Assembly (NCBI RefSeq): GCF_013204855.1
Contig: NZ_JABMKZ010000002.1
Span: 620,001-684,000 of the forward strand
Reading direction: 5' to 3'
DNA from: Paenibacillus alba
Lineage (GTDB): Bacteria > Bacillota > Bacilli > Paenibacillales > NBRC-103111
DNA length: 64,000 nt
Positions within the stretch are counted from its first letter, which is position 1. Every line of letters starts with the position of its first letter. This document shows positions 17,113 to 25,934 of this stretch, in pieces. The translations under genes and the position numbers were made by a program. The notes under the pieces are model-generated. The model was not told the DNA's origin and did not search any database. It saw nothing but the letters and a program-made list of their open reading frames with translations.

Positions 17113-19002
17113 TTAGGGTGCGATTCGACCAATATCCGTACCGCTGGGAGTACCCGCTCCGAGTAGGTCACTGCCTGCTGCCAGCTTCATAAAACTGCCC
17201 AAGTTCGGAGACCCATCCGCATTACGCGTTAATGTAGGCACTAGGCTGACAAAATCAACATCACTTGCCAAAAGTCCTTTCCCATTCGTACTCTGATTGT
17301 TTTTCCACCAAACATTGGAGTTTTGCACATCCGTACCGCTTGATTTGTCACTGGATGAGCCTTTGTAGGACAAATTATTCGTAAATTGGTGCGTGCCTAC
17401 ATCAAAGGTAAAATTGCCTTGGCCATTGCTAAACGAAGTATTGTTCTTCAACGTAATGGAGCCAGGATTGCTGTTATAAGTAAAACCATGCTTTTTGTTT
17501 TGGTAAGCAATGGAATTCAGGACAATGTGATTGACTGCAATCTTTTCACCGCCTAATTTATACCCGTTGCCATCGCTGTTGCTTGTTGAGTTCCCAGATG
17601 AAGTCTGACCGTTATGATGGGATACACTATTTTTAATGGTAATAGCCCCAATTGGCCCTGTTTCCGATTTCGTATACAAATCCCAACCATCGTCTGTATT
17701 ATAGGCGGCTATGCAGCCATCAAAAACATTTCCAGGTCCAACCGTCAGCTTAGCTGCAAAGCCATCTGCATCTTCCCCATTATCCGGATCAAAATTATCA
17801 TGAGAGTAAGTGTTAATAATTTGATTGTTCATCGGCCACTCGCTGTTCGGCGCTGAAGACGCGTACCGGCCAAGCTGGACTCCGCTGTCTCGGTTGTGAT
17901 GAACGTCTAGATTTTCCAGACGATTATTGTTGCCTGCCAGATACAAGCCATTATCCGCAGCACCTTTTATTTCCAGCCCCTTAATGCTCCAGTAGCTTCC
18001 GTTTACTTGCAAACCTCGCGCGTTAAGCGATACATCTGCCGTATTATAGGGCTCGGACGAGAAATCGAGTACCGGCTTTTCAGAGCTGTAAGGCATAATT
18101 TGCTTCATCGTGCTGGCTGCACCGTTATTGGTGCGATCTATCGTAATTTGACTATTATAGCTATAAGTACCGCCCCGCATATAAATAACCCCGCCCGGTG
18201 CAACCCGAGACAGCGCTGAAGTCAGCGTTGTTGGGCTGGCCAATGTGCCAGCATTGCTGTCTGTTCCGCTCGGAGCTACGTAGACAGCTCCAGCCGTAGG
18301 CGGCGGTGTTGGGGATGGCGATGGGCTCGGTGCAGTTGACGGCGATGGGGATGGCGAACTTGTTGGCAGCGGTGTCGTTGTCGATCCCGAGCTGTCCGAA
18401 ACTACAATTTGATCGAAGCTGGCTGCTGCTTTATACGCGATTAAACCGACGGCACCTGAGCTCAAACTTGTATCCGCAGCCGTAAGCTGCAAAGTTCCGT
18501 TCACATACATTCGAATCGTAGAACCGGAGATATCCAGCTTAATCGTGTACCAAACCCCTGTGCTAAGCGGATAATCCAACGTTGCCAGCGTCGTCGTGGA
18601 ACCGCTTACTTTTTTACGAATCTCAAGCTTGCCTCCATTGCTATTGTACAAAGAAGCGGCATAGAAATTGTTGCCGTCTTGGTAGCGTCCTGCAACGTAG
18701 GCTCGATTGGCGCCGTTCCAATTGTCAATCTTTACATTCGCCTCGACCGCGTAATCTGTCCAAGCGGCATTCCCCGCTGAAGCGCGCCCTTCGTTTGCAC
18801 TGGATTGTCGATACACATAAGAACCGCCATCCTGAACAACAGACCATGTGCCATTCTGTGTCGTCCAACCGTTCGCATTCCCATCATCGAAATTATCACT
18901 GAATAAATTAGCCGCAAAGACGGAAGGAATGATCGTCATTCCCGCAATAAGCGTAGACGTTATAACGGCAGCTAGAGCATGCCTTGGTTTAAGCTTCTTC
19001 AT
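17113..19002 (-). CDS. Secreted PL9 pectate lyase with N-terminal LamG-like domain
   Basis: A 629-residue exported enzyme. Signal peptide residues 1-31 (cleavage after VFA), a laminin-G/jelly-roll carbohydrate-binding module at about 34-203 (LFSDNFDDGNANGWTTQ, GVWYTIKLDISGSTIRMYVN), a Pro/Ser/Thr linker at about 205-238, and a right-handed beta-helix at 240-629. The PL9 calcium site is recognisable: Asp413 (GEDADGF), Asp437, Asp438 and Asp441 (NTDDGWDLYTK), with the same 24-residue spacing as in Pel9A. The probable catalytic base is Lys482 (NGYKLGG). GGAGG lies 10 nt before ATG 19002; a TTG at 19005 is also possible. It cleaves polygalacturonate by calcium-dependent beta-elimination. Confidence 0.93.
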   Translation of the reverse strand: MKKLKPRHALAAVITSTLIAGMTIIPSVFAANLFSDNFDDGNANGWTTQNGTWSVVQDGGSYVYRQSSANEGRASAGNAAWTDYAVEANVKIDNWNGANRAYVAGRYQDGNNFYAASLYNSNGGKLEIRKKVSGSTTTLATLDYPLSTGVWYTIKLDISGSTIRMYVNGTLQLTAADTSLSSGAVGLIAYKAAASFDQIVVSDSSGSTTTPLPTSSPSPSPSTAPSPSPSPTPPPTAGAVYVAPSGTDSNAGTLASPTTLTSALSRVAPGGVIYMRGGTYSYNSQITIDRTNNGAASTMKQIMPYSSEKPVLDFSSEPYNTADVSLNARGLQVNGSYWSIKGLEIKGAADNGLYLAGNNNRLENLDVHHNRDSGVQLGRYASSAPNSEWPMNNQIINTYSHDNFDPDNGEDADGFAAKLTVGPGNVFDGCIAAYNTDDGWDLYTKSETGPIGAITIKNSVSHHNGQTSSGNSTSNSDGNGYKLGGEKIAVNHIVLNSIAYQNKKHGFTYNSNPGSITLKNNTSFSNGQGNFTFDVGTHQFTNNLSYKGSSSDKSSGTDVQNSNVWWKNNQSTNGKGLLASDVDFVSLVPTLTRNADGSPNLGSFMKLAAGSDLLGAGTPSGTDIGRIAP

Positions 19003-19281
19003 CAATTGCTTTCCTCCTTCGATTGTTGCAAGAAATCTTGCACCTAATAATGGGATTACATCTGTTCATTGCATGGCTGCGATGCATAAGATACCCAAAC
19101 GAGTCTGCTCCACTCCCTTTCCTGATTTTCTCTCCGCCTTGCCGAGAACATGACCATTGTCCGTCCTCCCCCACGAATATAGCCATTTCATCCAAGGTGC
19201 GGCAATAATCATTTTTACATTTATTAACTTTTCGCCTTAAAACAAGGTGCTCCCAGCCCTCAATAATCACTAGCTCAGATG

Positions 19282-19302
19282 ATAATCAATATGTTTGATT
19301 AT
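19282..19302. promoter_or_regulatory. AT-rich inverted repeat upstream of pectate lyase
   Basis: ATAATCA (19282-19288) and TGATTAT (19296-19302) are separated by 7 nt. It lies 280 nt upstream of the lyase start, so it is only a weak operator candidate. Confidence 0.25.
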
Positions 19303-19370
19303 GGATTTTCCCCCTTTTATCGCCTGGGAAATAGGCTTTTTTGGGGCTTGGCTGCAAGCACCACGTTGAA

Positions 19371-19402
19371 AAGCCCTCCGAAGGCTAATCCTCGGAGGGC
19401 TT
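19371..19402. terminator. Strong GC-rich hairpin next to repeat family C
   Basis: AAGCCCTCCGA pairs with TCGGAGGGCTT (11 bp). Short T-runs flank it on both sides (TTTTC on minus, GCATTTT on plus). There is no adjacent gene to terminate, so it may belong to the repeat region. Confidence 0.4.
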
Positions 19403-19419
19403 GCATTTTAGTGATGAAA

Positions 19420-19812
19420 AACAGCCTTACAGGCGGGCAAACCCGAGCGAAACGCCCCGCGCTTGCAGTTAGGGCCGAAAAACAGCCCTAACGCCGCCGC
19501 CGAGCAGCTAATCGCAGCTGTAAGGCTGAAAATCAGCCTTACCGGCGGGCAAACCCGAGCGAAAGCGCCCTTCGCTTGTTGTTAGGGCCGAAAAACAGCC
19601 CTAACGTTGCTGCCGAGCAGCTAATCGCAACTGTAAGGCTGAAAAACAGCCTTACAGGCGGGCAAACCCGAGCGAAAGCGCCCCGCGCTTGCAGTTAGGG
19701 CCGAAAAACAGCCCTAACGCCGCCGCCGAGCAGCTAATCGCAGCTGTAAGGCTGAAAATCAGCCTTACGGGCGGCAAACCCGAGCGAAAGCGCCCCGCGC
19801 ATGTAGTTAGGG
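19420..19812. repeat. Intergenic repeat family C: about 113-bp tandem repeat, 3.5 copies
   Basis: Each unit carries two hairpins, GTAAGGCTG-AAAAA-CAGCCTTAC and GTTAGGGC-CGAAAAACA-GCCCTAAC, separated by GC-rich spacers (AGGCGGGCAAACCCGAGCGA and GCCGCCGCCGAGCAGCTAAT). Hairpin centres are at 19480, 19531, 19593, 19644, 19706 and 19757, giving alternating distances of 51 and 62 bp. Units 1 and 3 are nearly identical. Units 2 and 4 share AAAATCAGCC, hinting at exchange between alternate copies. No reading frame is conserved. Confidence 0.92.
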
Positions 19813-19814
19813 CC

Positions 19815-19842
19815 AAAAAACCGTCCTCAAAAACAAGGACGG
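19815..19842 (-). terminator. Terminator of SDR/monooxygenase operon
   Basis: CCGTCCT-TGTTTTTG-AGGACGG followed by six T on the minus strand, 17 nt after the monooxygenase stop. Confidence 0.9.
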
Positions 19843-19858
19843 CTAAACGAACCTACCG

Positions 19859-20839
19859 CTAAACCAAAACCGAACCCAAAAGCTCATAAGAGCGAAGCCG
19901 CTTCTCATAGTCAGCAATTGGCGTAACAACAAGAAATTCATCAATGTGAGCCAGCTGAGCTAGGCCCACTAGCTGACGCTTAACGGTTTCAGCCGTTCCA
20001 ACTAACAACTTGCGCCCTGCTGCAGATTGCATCTTTTGTCCATCACGCGCTACAGCCAGCGATTGCGGCACCTCCCCATTCTGTCTCAGAGTCACATCAG
20101 GCTGCGATTGCTGCCAAGGTACACCCTCGGAGGCTAGAGATAAAGCCTCCTCGTCTGTTGGCGCACATATAACGCCTATGGCTATCATGGCACGTGGCGC
20201 TTGAACTTGCGGGGATGGTTGGAAGTTATTTCGATAAGCTGCTACCATCTCCAGCGCATCGCTGTCGCTCATAAACTGTCCAAACACATAACCCGTACCG
20301 TAGGCTGCGGCGAAGTCCGCACTTTTGCGATTCGTGCCCAGCATCCATACATCCGGCGGTATAGAGGGCAATGGCCTTGCATGAACGACTTGGCCCTCAC
20401 ATTCAAACTGATCGTTCAGTAAAGCCATTAAAGCTGACAAGGAATTCGGAAGCTGCCTGACATTTTCCAAAAAGTTACCGCTTAGCGCAATCGTCACCTG
20501 GGCTGAACCCCCGGGTGCCCTGCCTATCCCCAGATCAACTCGTCCTGGATACAAGGTAGCCAGCATATGAAAAACTTCAGCTACCTTCAGCGGCTTATAA
20601 TGAGGCAGCAGCAATGCGCCCGAGCCGAGGCGAATTCGCTGCGTTCTCGCACCGATATGTGCGAGAAGCACCTCAGGGGATGTGCAAGCCAGTCCAGGCA
20701 TATCATGATGTTCAGCGACCCAATAACGCGTGTATCCCCACTTTTCGGCATGCTGAGCCAGCTTAACAGACTGTTCTATGGCATAAGCCGGCTCAGCAGG
20801 AGGAATAACCGGAACAAGATCCAGCACACTAAGCTTCAT
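19859..20839 (-). CDS. Luciferase-like flavin-dependent monooxygenase (LLM class)
   Basis: A 326-residue TIM-barrel flavoenzyme of the bacterial luciferase superfamily, close to the MsnO8/YhbW-type group. Typical blocks are MKLSVLDLVPVIPP, GYTRYWVAEHHDMPGLACTS, LGSGALLLPHYKPLKVAE and PGRVDLGIGRAPGG. The substrate is unknown. These proteins use reduced FMN (or F420 in other lineages) and oxidise small organics. AAAGGGG precedes ATG 20839. It lies 24 bp downstream of the SDR gene and forms a two-gene operon closed by a terminator. Confidence 0.9.
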   Translation of the reverse strand: MKLSVLDLVPVIPPAEPAYAIEQSVKLAQHAEKWGYTRYWVAEHHDMPGLACTSPEVLLAHIGARTQRIRLGSGALLLPHYKPLKVAEVFHMLATLYPGRVDLGIGRAPGGSAQVTIALSGNFLENVRQLPNSLSALMALLNDQFECEGQVVHARPLPSIPPDVWMLGTNRKSADFAAAYGTGYVFGQFMSDSDALEMVAAYRNNFQPSPQVQAPRAMIAIGVICAPTDEEALSLASEGVPWQQSQPDVTLRQNGEVPQSLAVARDGQKMQSAAGRKLLVGTAETVKRQLVGLAQLAHIDEFLVVTPIADYEKRLRSYELLGSVLV

Positions 20840-20863
20840 ACGAATGTTCCCCTTTGCTATTTC

Positions 20864-21646
20864 TTACAATGCTTCCCCTTTACCGCCATCAATATTGACG
20901 GAAGTGCCGGTTACGTATGAAGCTGCATCCGAGGATAAGAAGGTAATGACATTAGCCGCTTCCTCCGCATTGCCAATGCGGCCAAGCGGGATGTCGTGTC
21001 TCGGATCACGGGCATATTCGTCCCAAGTCAGTTCAGGCGCCTCGCGCTTCCAGCCTTTTTCCAACTGATCGCTGCGGATTTTGCCTATACAGACGGTGTT
21101 GACACGAATTCCATGGGCAGCAAGATCCTTGCTCATAGCATTCGTTAACGCTAACCCTGCCGCCCGACTGACGGATGTTGGCAATGAGGAGGCTGGCGGT
21201 GTTTTGGCAGCGGATGTCGTGAGATTTACGATTGACCCTCCACCGGCTTGACGCATATACGGTATCGCATAACGGGAGCAATGAATGGCTCCGAATAATT
21301 TCAGCTCCAGATCCTGACGCCAGATCTCCGTTCTCACTTGCTCGAATGGCGCCGCAGCGGATGTTCCCGCATTGTTCACCAGAATATGCAAGCCTCCGAA
21401 TCGCTGGAAGGTTTGCTCTACTGCGCGCTTGCAATCCTCTTCCGAAGTCACATCCGCTTGGATGCTGAACACTTCGCCATCGGTCACATTGGCAATATGA
21501 ATAGCAGCTTCCTGAAGCTGCTCCACATTGCGAGCAAGAATCGCTACTTTAGCTCCTTCACGAGACATCGCGATTGCTGTCGCTAGCCCGATACCTTTAC
21601 TTCCTCCAGTAATGAGTGCCACTTTTCCTTGCAAGCCCAATTGCAT
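20864..21646 (-). CDS. SDR-family oxidoreductase with altered active site
   Basis: A 260-residue Rossmann-fold protein: TGGSKGIGLATA cofactor motif, NNAG structural motif, and a C-terminal INIDGG-like end (VTGTSVNIDGGKGEAL). The usual catalytic YxxxK is not seen. Where it should fall, the sequence is NLTTSAAKTPPASSLPTSVS followed by RAAG, so Tyr is replaced by Thr/Ser and Lys by Arg. A sub-branch of FabG-like SDRs has such an SN/SR site, and its activity is uncertain. ATG 21646 is preferred because AAAGGA lies about 12 nt upstream. The ATG at 21658 directly abuts it. Confidence 0.88.
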   Translation of the reverse strand: MQLGLQGKVALITGGSKGIGLATAIAMSREGAKVAILARNVEQLQEAAIHIANVTDGEVFSIQADVTSEEDCKRAVEQTFQRFGGLHILVNNAGTSAAAPFEQVRTEIWRQDLELKLFGAIHCSRYAIPYMRQAGGGSIVNLTTSAAKTPPASSLPTSVSRAAGLALTNAMSKDLAAHGIRVNTVCIGKIRSDQLEKGWKREAPELTWDEYARDPRHDIPLGRIGNAEEAANVITFLSSDAASYVTGTSVNIDGGKGEAL

Positions 21647-21734
21647 AACTTCACGCATCCTTTCTTTCAGCTCATATCATTAAATTGCTCTAAGCCAAGC
21701 ATACTCCGTTTATGCGCTAATTTACAAATTTGCT

Positions 21735-21763
21735 TAAAAAGAAAAAGAGAGGCATCGCCTCTC
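21735..21763 (-). terminator. Terminator of the Gfo/Idh/MocA gene pair
   Basis: GAGAGGC-GAT-GCCTCTC followed by TTTTTCTTTTT on the minus strand, 27 nt past the stop of the gene at 21790. Confidence 0.9.
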
Positions 21764-21789
21764 CCTTGTCCATTCCGTATTCATTGGAA

Positions 21790-22875
21790 TTAATTTTGCA
21801 GATAAACCGCTTCTCCCGTACGCGCAGATTCATAAATCGCTTCAAGGATTTGTGAAACAACATACGCTTGTTCCGGAGTCACAACAGGCTGCGTATCATT
21901 TTCAATGGCTTTGATCCATGTGCGCATTTCCAAATCAGCATCGCTTTCTACAGCACCGTCGTAGAAAGCTACCCCGCCAGCTTTCAGGTCGACTTCCGTC
22001 GTATACAAGCGGCTGTGCTTTTCGCCATTAATGCGAAGTCCGCCTTTCATATCCGCTCCGCCTTCTGTACCGCTAAGGGAACATTTGGCTTCATCCACTT
22101 CCAACGTGTTCAGTGCCCAGCTGGATTCTAGGATAATCGTAGCCCCATTCTCCATAACTACCATGCCGAACGCCGAATCTTCTACGGTAAATTTACTTGG
22201 ATCCCACGGCCCCCAAGCATTAGCCGCATTCTCTTTCTGCGATAATTTGTGGTAAGACGTACCTAGCACGACTTTCGGCTTGTAGTTATCCATCATCCAA
22301 AGCGTTAAATCGAGCGCATGCGTACCAATATCAATCAGCGGTCCGCCGCCTTGTTTCTCTTCATCCAGAAATACGCCCCAAGTCGGAACAGCACGACGGC
22401 GAATCGCATGGGCTTTGGCAAAATAAATTTCACCAAGCTCGCCTTCCTCGCAGACACGTTTCAAATGCTGGCTGTCCGGACGGAATCGGTTATTATAGCC
22501 AATGGTCAGCTTCTTGCCTGTGCGCTTCGCTGTTTCTACCATACGCTTAGCATCAGCCGCCGTTTTAGCCATTGGCTTCTCACACATTACATGCTTGCCC
22601 GCTTCAAGGGCAGCGATCGCAATTTCAGCATGAGCATCATTTGGCGTCAACACATGTACAATGTCAATTGTGGCATCTTTCAGAAGCTCGGTGTAATCCT
22701 CATATACTTTAGCGCCTTTAGCTCCATATTTCTCGGAAGCTTCCGCTGCGCGTTCTGGAACAATATCACAGAAAGCGACCAGCTCAACATTTGTTAGTTT
22801 TTTTAGGCTTGGCAGATGCTTGCCGTTGGCAATTCCCCCGCAGCCGATAATACCGATACGAAATAATCGTGACAT
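21790..22875 (-). CDS. Gfo/Idh/MocA-family NAD(P)-dependent sugar dehydrogenase (1)
   Basis: A 361-residue two-domain oxidoreductase. N-terminal Rossmann motif GIIGCGGIANGKHLPSL, the family signature HVMCEKPMAKTAADAKRMVE with the conserved EKP, and the C-terminal GGGPLIDIGTHALDLTLWMM block carrying the catalytic DxxxH. Members oxidise or epimerise sugars, inositols or 3-keto-glycosides. The exact substrate cannot be read from sequence. GGAGG precedes the ATG. It is the second gene of a pair, 30 bp after a paralogue, and is followed by a terminator. Confidence 0.93.
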   Translation of the reverse strand: MSRLFRIGIIGCGGIANGKHLPSLKKLTNVELVAFCDIVPERAAEASEKYGAKGAKVYEDYTELLKDATIDIVHVLTPNDAHAEIAIAALEAGKHVMCEKPMAKTAADAKRMVETAKRTGKKLTIGYNNRFRPDSQHLKRVCEEGELGEIYFAKAHAIRRRAVPTWGVFLDEEKQGGGPLIDIGTHALDLTLWMMDNYKPKVVLGTSYHKLSQKENAANAWGPWDPSKFTVEDSAFGMVVMENGATIILESSWALNTLEVDEAKCSLSGTEGGADMKGGLRINGEKHSRLYTTEVDLKAGGVAFYDGAVESDADLEMRTWIKAIENDTQPVVTPEQAYVVSQILEAIYESARTGEAVYLQN

Positions 22876-22905
22876 GTCAATTCCTCCAAAATGGTTTGTT
22901 TTATA

Positions 22906-23985
22906 TTAAAGCAAGTCGATGGTCACTTCTCGTTTCAATAAGGAAGAACGGATAATCCCATCAATAATGGCTTGATTGCGTACGATTTGCTCGCCAGGGA
23001 TCGGCGCCGGCTTGTCTTCACGAACCGCCTCGACGAAATCGCGGACTTTTTCATTGAACAAATTTTTATTATGTTCGATTAATGGAATTTGGCTTTCGGT
23101 ATGATGGCCTCTAACGTCGTGGAAATACGTAATGGCACCTACACTCCCATCAAATACGCCACTCCATGGGCCTTTGCCGGCAGGCGTTACTTTCAAGCCG
23201 CCATCGGTGCCCAAAAATAGCGTTGGCCCCAATGTATCCATATGCATAGCCCACGATATTTTAAAATTAAGCACAAGATCATCTTCAAACCGAATCATCG
23301 CTACGCCAAAATCTTCGACATCAAACCGGCTTGCTTCGTTATGATACAGCGGATTAGTGCCAAAATAATTACTGCTGTAAGCGGATACGGTAAGCGGTTT
23401 CGGATAGCCCATTGCATTCAAAGCCATATCGAGTGAGTAACAGCCAATATCAGCCATTGCACCCGCACCGGCAATTTCTTTGCTAATAAACGTTCCGCCA
23501 GGCATGCCTCTGCGTCGCCCGCCACCGGTTTCTACATAATAAACCTTGCCGAGCTGACCGGATTGCACGACATCCTGAATAATTTTCATATTCGGATCGT
23601 ATCTCGGTTGAAAGCCCACATTCAGCATGAAGCCTGTTTGTTTAGCGGTTTGCGCCATTTCTACGGCTTCTTCCAAAGTTACAGACATCGGCTTTTCCAG
23701 CATGACGTTCTTGCCTGCACGCAAAGAATCGACTGTCGTTTGATAATGCGCCACATTCGGTGTGCAAATACTCACCCCATCCAGCTCTAACTCCAACAGC
23801 TTCCTGTAGTCGTCAAAAGCCTGCGCTGACGGAATACGCCAGAAATCAATAAACTGCGCAGCTTTACCTGGTATTTGATCCGCTACCGCAACAATTTCTA
23901 CGTCGGCTAGTTCTTGATAGGCTTTTACATGCGAGCCTGCAATGCCTCCGCTGCCAATAATACCGATCTTCAACGTTCTGCTCAT
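22906..23985 (-). CDS. Gfo/Idh/MocA-family NAD(P)-dependent sugar dehydrogenase (2)
   Basis: A 359-residue paralogue of its neighbour: IGIIGSGGIAGSHVKAYQEL Rossmann motif, NVMLEKPMSVTLEEAVEMAQ with EKP, and GAGAMADIGCYSLDMALNAM at the active site. Here the conserved His position in DIGxH reads DIGCYSLD, so the catalytic His is apparently replaced, unlike the gene at 21790. ATG 23985 has GAGGG 8 nt upstream; an earlier in-frame start does not. First gene of the two-gene operon, substrate unknown. Confidence 0.92.
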   Translation of the reverse strand: MSRTLKIGIIGSGGIAGSHVKAYQELADVEIVAVADQIPGKAAQFIDFWRIPSAQAFDDYRKLLELELDGVSICTPNVAHYQTTVDSLRAGKNVMLEKPMSVTLEEAVEMAQTAKQTGFMLNVGFQPRYDPNMKIIQDVVQSGQLGKVYYVETGGGRRRGMPGGTFISKEIAGAGAMADIGCYSLDMALNAMGYPKPLTVSAYSSNYFGTNPLYHNEASRFDVEDFGVAMIRFEDDLVLNFKISWAMHMDTLGPTLFLGTDGGLKVTPAGKGPWSGVFDGSVGAITYFHDVRGHHTESQIPLIEHNKNLFNEKVRDFVEAVREDKPAPIPGEQIVRNQAIIDGIIRSSLLKREVTIDLL

Positions 23986-24095
23986 TGAGATTCCCTCATC
24001 GCTATGTGATATTAAGACATCCTCCATTAATGTAGCATAGGAAATACGATATTTTTAGTGTAACTTTCGGACAATTATATTCAGAAATTACGACA

Positions 24096-24125
24096 CAAAA
24101 AACCAGATGGACATAAGCCCTCTGG
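24096..24125 (-). terminator. Terminator of the VCBS-like gene
   Basis: CCAGA.GG...CC.TCTGG stem with TTTTTT following on the minus strand, 34 nt after the stop at 24159. Confidence 0.8.
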
Positions 24126-24158
24126 CATGAAGTCGTATATATAGAAAGAAGTGACAAT

Positions 24159-24821
24159 CTAGTTGCCCCCCGCTTTTCTTTGTGCATCCTCCAAATAACT
24201 TCGATAGACGGGCTGATCGGGCTGCTCTCGAACTAAATTCTCATAGTAACGTGAAACCTTTTGGAAATAGTACGGATGTACGTCATGGTTAGGAACTAAC
24301 CGATAGGGAGCCCAACGATACGTCTGCACTTGATAAGCTTGATCCGAGTCTTTCACCCACAGCGCAATTTCACATAACCCGTCTCTTCCATCCCGGTTTG
24401 GCATATCTTCGATTTCCAAATGCGAATACGTTGTACCAGGGGGAATTAGCCGCTGATACCCTGTTGCAGTCAACTGAACGATGTCCAGTTCAGAGGAGGA
24501 GGGCTCATTTTGCCAGCCAATAATGACGTCCCATCCTTCTCTTCTGGACACAGGTGCTGCTGCAAAATCCGTTACCGCCTGCGCTCTTCCGGTAGCCGCC
24601 GACCCAATAGGGAACCAGTTTCCTGAAAAATCCTTGATCGCGAATAAATATTGATTGCCTAAGTATCTATACAAGGCTGTGATTTCGGGCTGCCCGTCAC
24701 CGTCTACATCCGCATAAAGAATAGCCGCGGGATTACCCGGCTTCTCCAGTTGGATGATTTCGGCTTCCTTGGGAATGCAGCTTCGGACGACGGAAAGGAA
24801 ATCAAATTCGGTCACGCTCAT
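24159..24821 (-). CDS. VCBS/FG-GAP-like protein, unknown function
   Basis: A 220-residue protein with no signal peptide or membrane segment. It contains the calcium-loop-like motif YADVDGDGQPEITALYRYLG (residues about 36-55) and a second weaker repeat (EIEDMPNRDGRDGLCEIALW), as in FG-GAP/VCBS propeller-type proteins that Paenibacillus carries in many copies. AGAGGG precedes the ATG. It is monocistronic with its own terminator. A role in glycan or surface biology would be a guess. Confidence 0.8.
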   Translation of the reverse strand: MSVTEFDFLSVVRSCIPKEAEIIQLEKPGNPAAILYADVDGDGQPEITALYRYLGNQYLFAIKDFSGNWFPIGSAATGRAQAVTDFAAAPVSRREGWDVIIGWQNEPSSSELDIVQLTATGYQRLIPPGTTYSHLEIEDMPNRDGRDGLCEIALWVKDSDQAYQVQTYRWAPYRLVPNHDVHPYYFQKVSRYYENLVREQPDQPVYRSYLEDAQRKAGGN

Positions 24822-24928
24822 CGTTATCCCTCTTTTCGCATCATTATCAAGTAAAGTATATGCGAGGGGAAACTTGGCCCATGAGTAGGAATAATAACCT
24901 TACTAGGGAATTATCTGAGAATTATCTG

Positions 24929-25894
24929 TTATGCGCTTCCCAGCTGATATTCATGCGTCTGATGAACGCAGTGGATGAAACGCACCGTTTGTGTTTCGGC
25001 CCGCATGACGACGGAATGGGTTTCAGCGCGCCCTCCGAATAAGAATTTCACTCCGCTGAGGAAATCACCGGAAGTGACGCCTGTCGCCGCGAAGTAAATA
25101 TCGGATTCCCCGATTAAATCGCGCATGCCAAGCACGTTGGAGGGATGTGCAATCCCCATCTCGATGCAGCGCTGCTTCTCTGCGTCATTGTCCGGGAGCA
25201 GCCGCCCCTGAAATTCGCCTCCCATGCAGCGAAGCGCAGCGGCAGCCAATACGCCTTCCGGCGCACCGCCAGAGCCGACGTGCAGATCAATGCCCGTTTC
25301 GGGGAACGCAGTCGCCATCGCACCCGCGACATCGCCATCGCTAAGCAAATGAATTTTTACACCCAGTGTCCGCAAAATGAGGATTTTATCGGCATGGCGT
25401 TTACGATCAAGGATCGAGACAGTCAGCTCAGTTATGTCTTTAACCAGCAGTTCAGCTGCTTTGCGAATCGTCGTCTCGAGTGGATCATCCAAACTCAGCT
25501 TGCCGGCCAATCGAGGACCAACGGCAAGCTTCTCCATGTACATGTCCGGCGCATGCAGCAGATTACCTTTCTCTGCAATAGCAACTACCGAAAGCGCGTT
25601 GTTCCTGCCGCTGGCAACAATATCGGTTCCCTCAAGCGGATCAACCGCTACGTCATACTCTAGACCCATCCCATTACCAACTGGCTCACCAATGTAGAGC
25701 ATCGGGGCTTCATCCATCTCCCCTTCACCAATCACAACAGTTCCTCGAAATGGAATGGAGCTAAAAATAGAACGCATGGCAGAAGTTGCGGCCTCATCAG
25801 CGCTGTGTTTATTCCCTTTTCCTGTCCAACGAGCGGACGCTAAAGCTGCGGATTCTGTGACACGTACAATTTCCAATGACAAATCTCTTTGCAT
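24929..25894 (-). CDS. glpX: Class II fructose-1,6-bisphosphatase
   Basis: A 321-residue GlpX enzyme that dephosphorylates fructose-1,6-bisphosphate in gluconeogenesis (cytosol, metal dependent). It shows the start MQRDLSLEIVRVTESAALAS, the metal motif VVIGEGEMDEAPMLY, the AVDPLEGTD site and the later GSGGAPEGVLAAAALR. ATG 25894 gives standard family length and has AAGGGTG upstream. It lies 40 bp behind the PPDK regulatory protein gene and is the third gene of a ccpN-yqfL-glpX operon, which makes functional sense for carbon-flow reversal. Confidence 0.95.
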   Translation of the reverse strand: MQRDLSLEIVRVTESAALASARWTGKGNKHSADEAATSAMRSIFSSIPFRGTVVIGEGEMDEAPMLYIGEPVGNGMGLEYDVAVDPLEGTDIVASGRNNALSVVAIAEKGNLLHAPDMYMEKLAVGPRLAGKLSLDDPLETTIRKAAELLVKDITELTVSILDRKRHADKILILRTLGVKIHLLSDGDVAGAMATAFPETGIDLHVGSGGAPEGVLAAAALRCMGGEFQGRLLPDNDAEKQRCIEMGIAHPSNVLGMRDLIGESDIYFAATGVTSGDFLSGVKFLFGGRAETHSVVMRAETQTVRFIHCVHQTHEYQLGSA

Positions 25895-25934
25895 ACATCC
25901 ATTCACCCTTTCAATTAGGAATTGTTTAATCCTC

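Larger units (their letters stand above)
19003..19858. other. 850-bp gap upstream of pectate lyase
   Basis: The first 370 bp are the AT-rich upstream region of the lyase gene and include an inverted repeat ATAATCA/TGATTAT (19282-19302). No gene is supported there. From 19371 the gap holds a strong hairpin, the repeat family C array and the terminator of the next gene. Confidence 0.6.

Noticed and set aside
19420-19812. Family C array considered as tandem terminators
   Set aside because: The stems are followed by GC-rich sequence rather than U-tracts on either strand.
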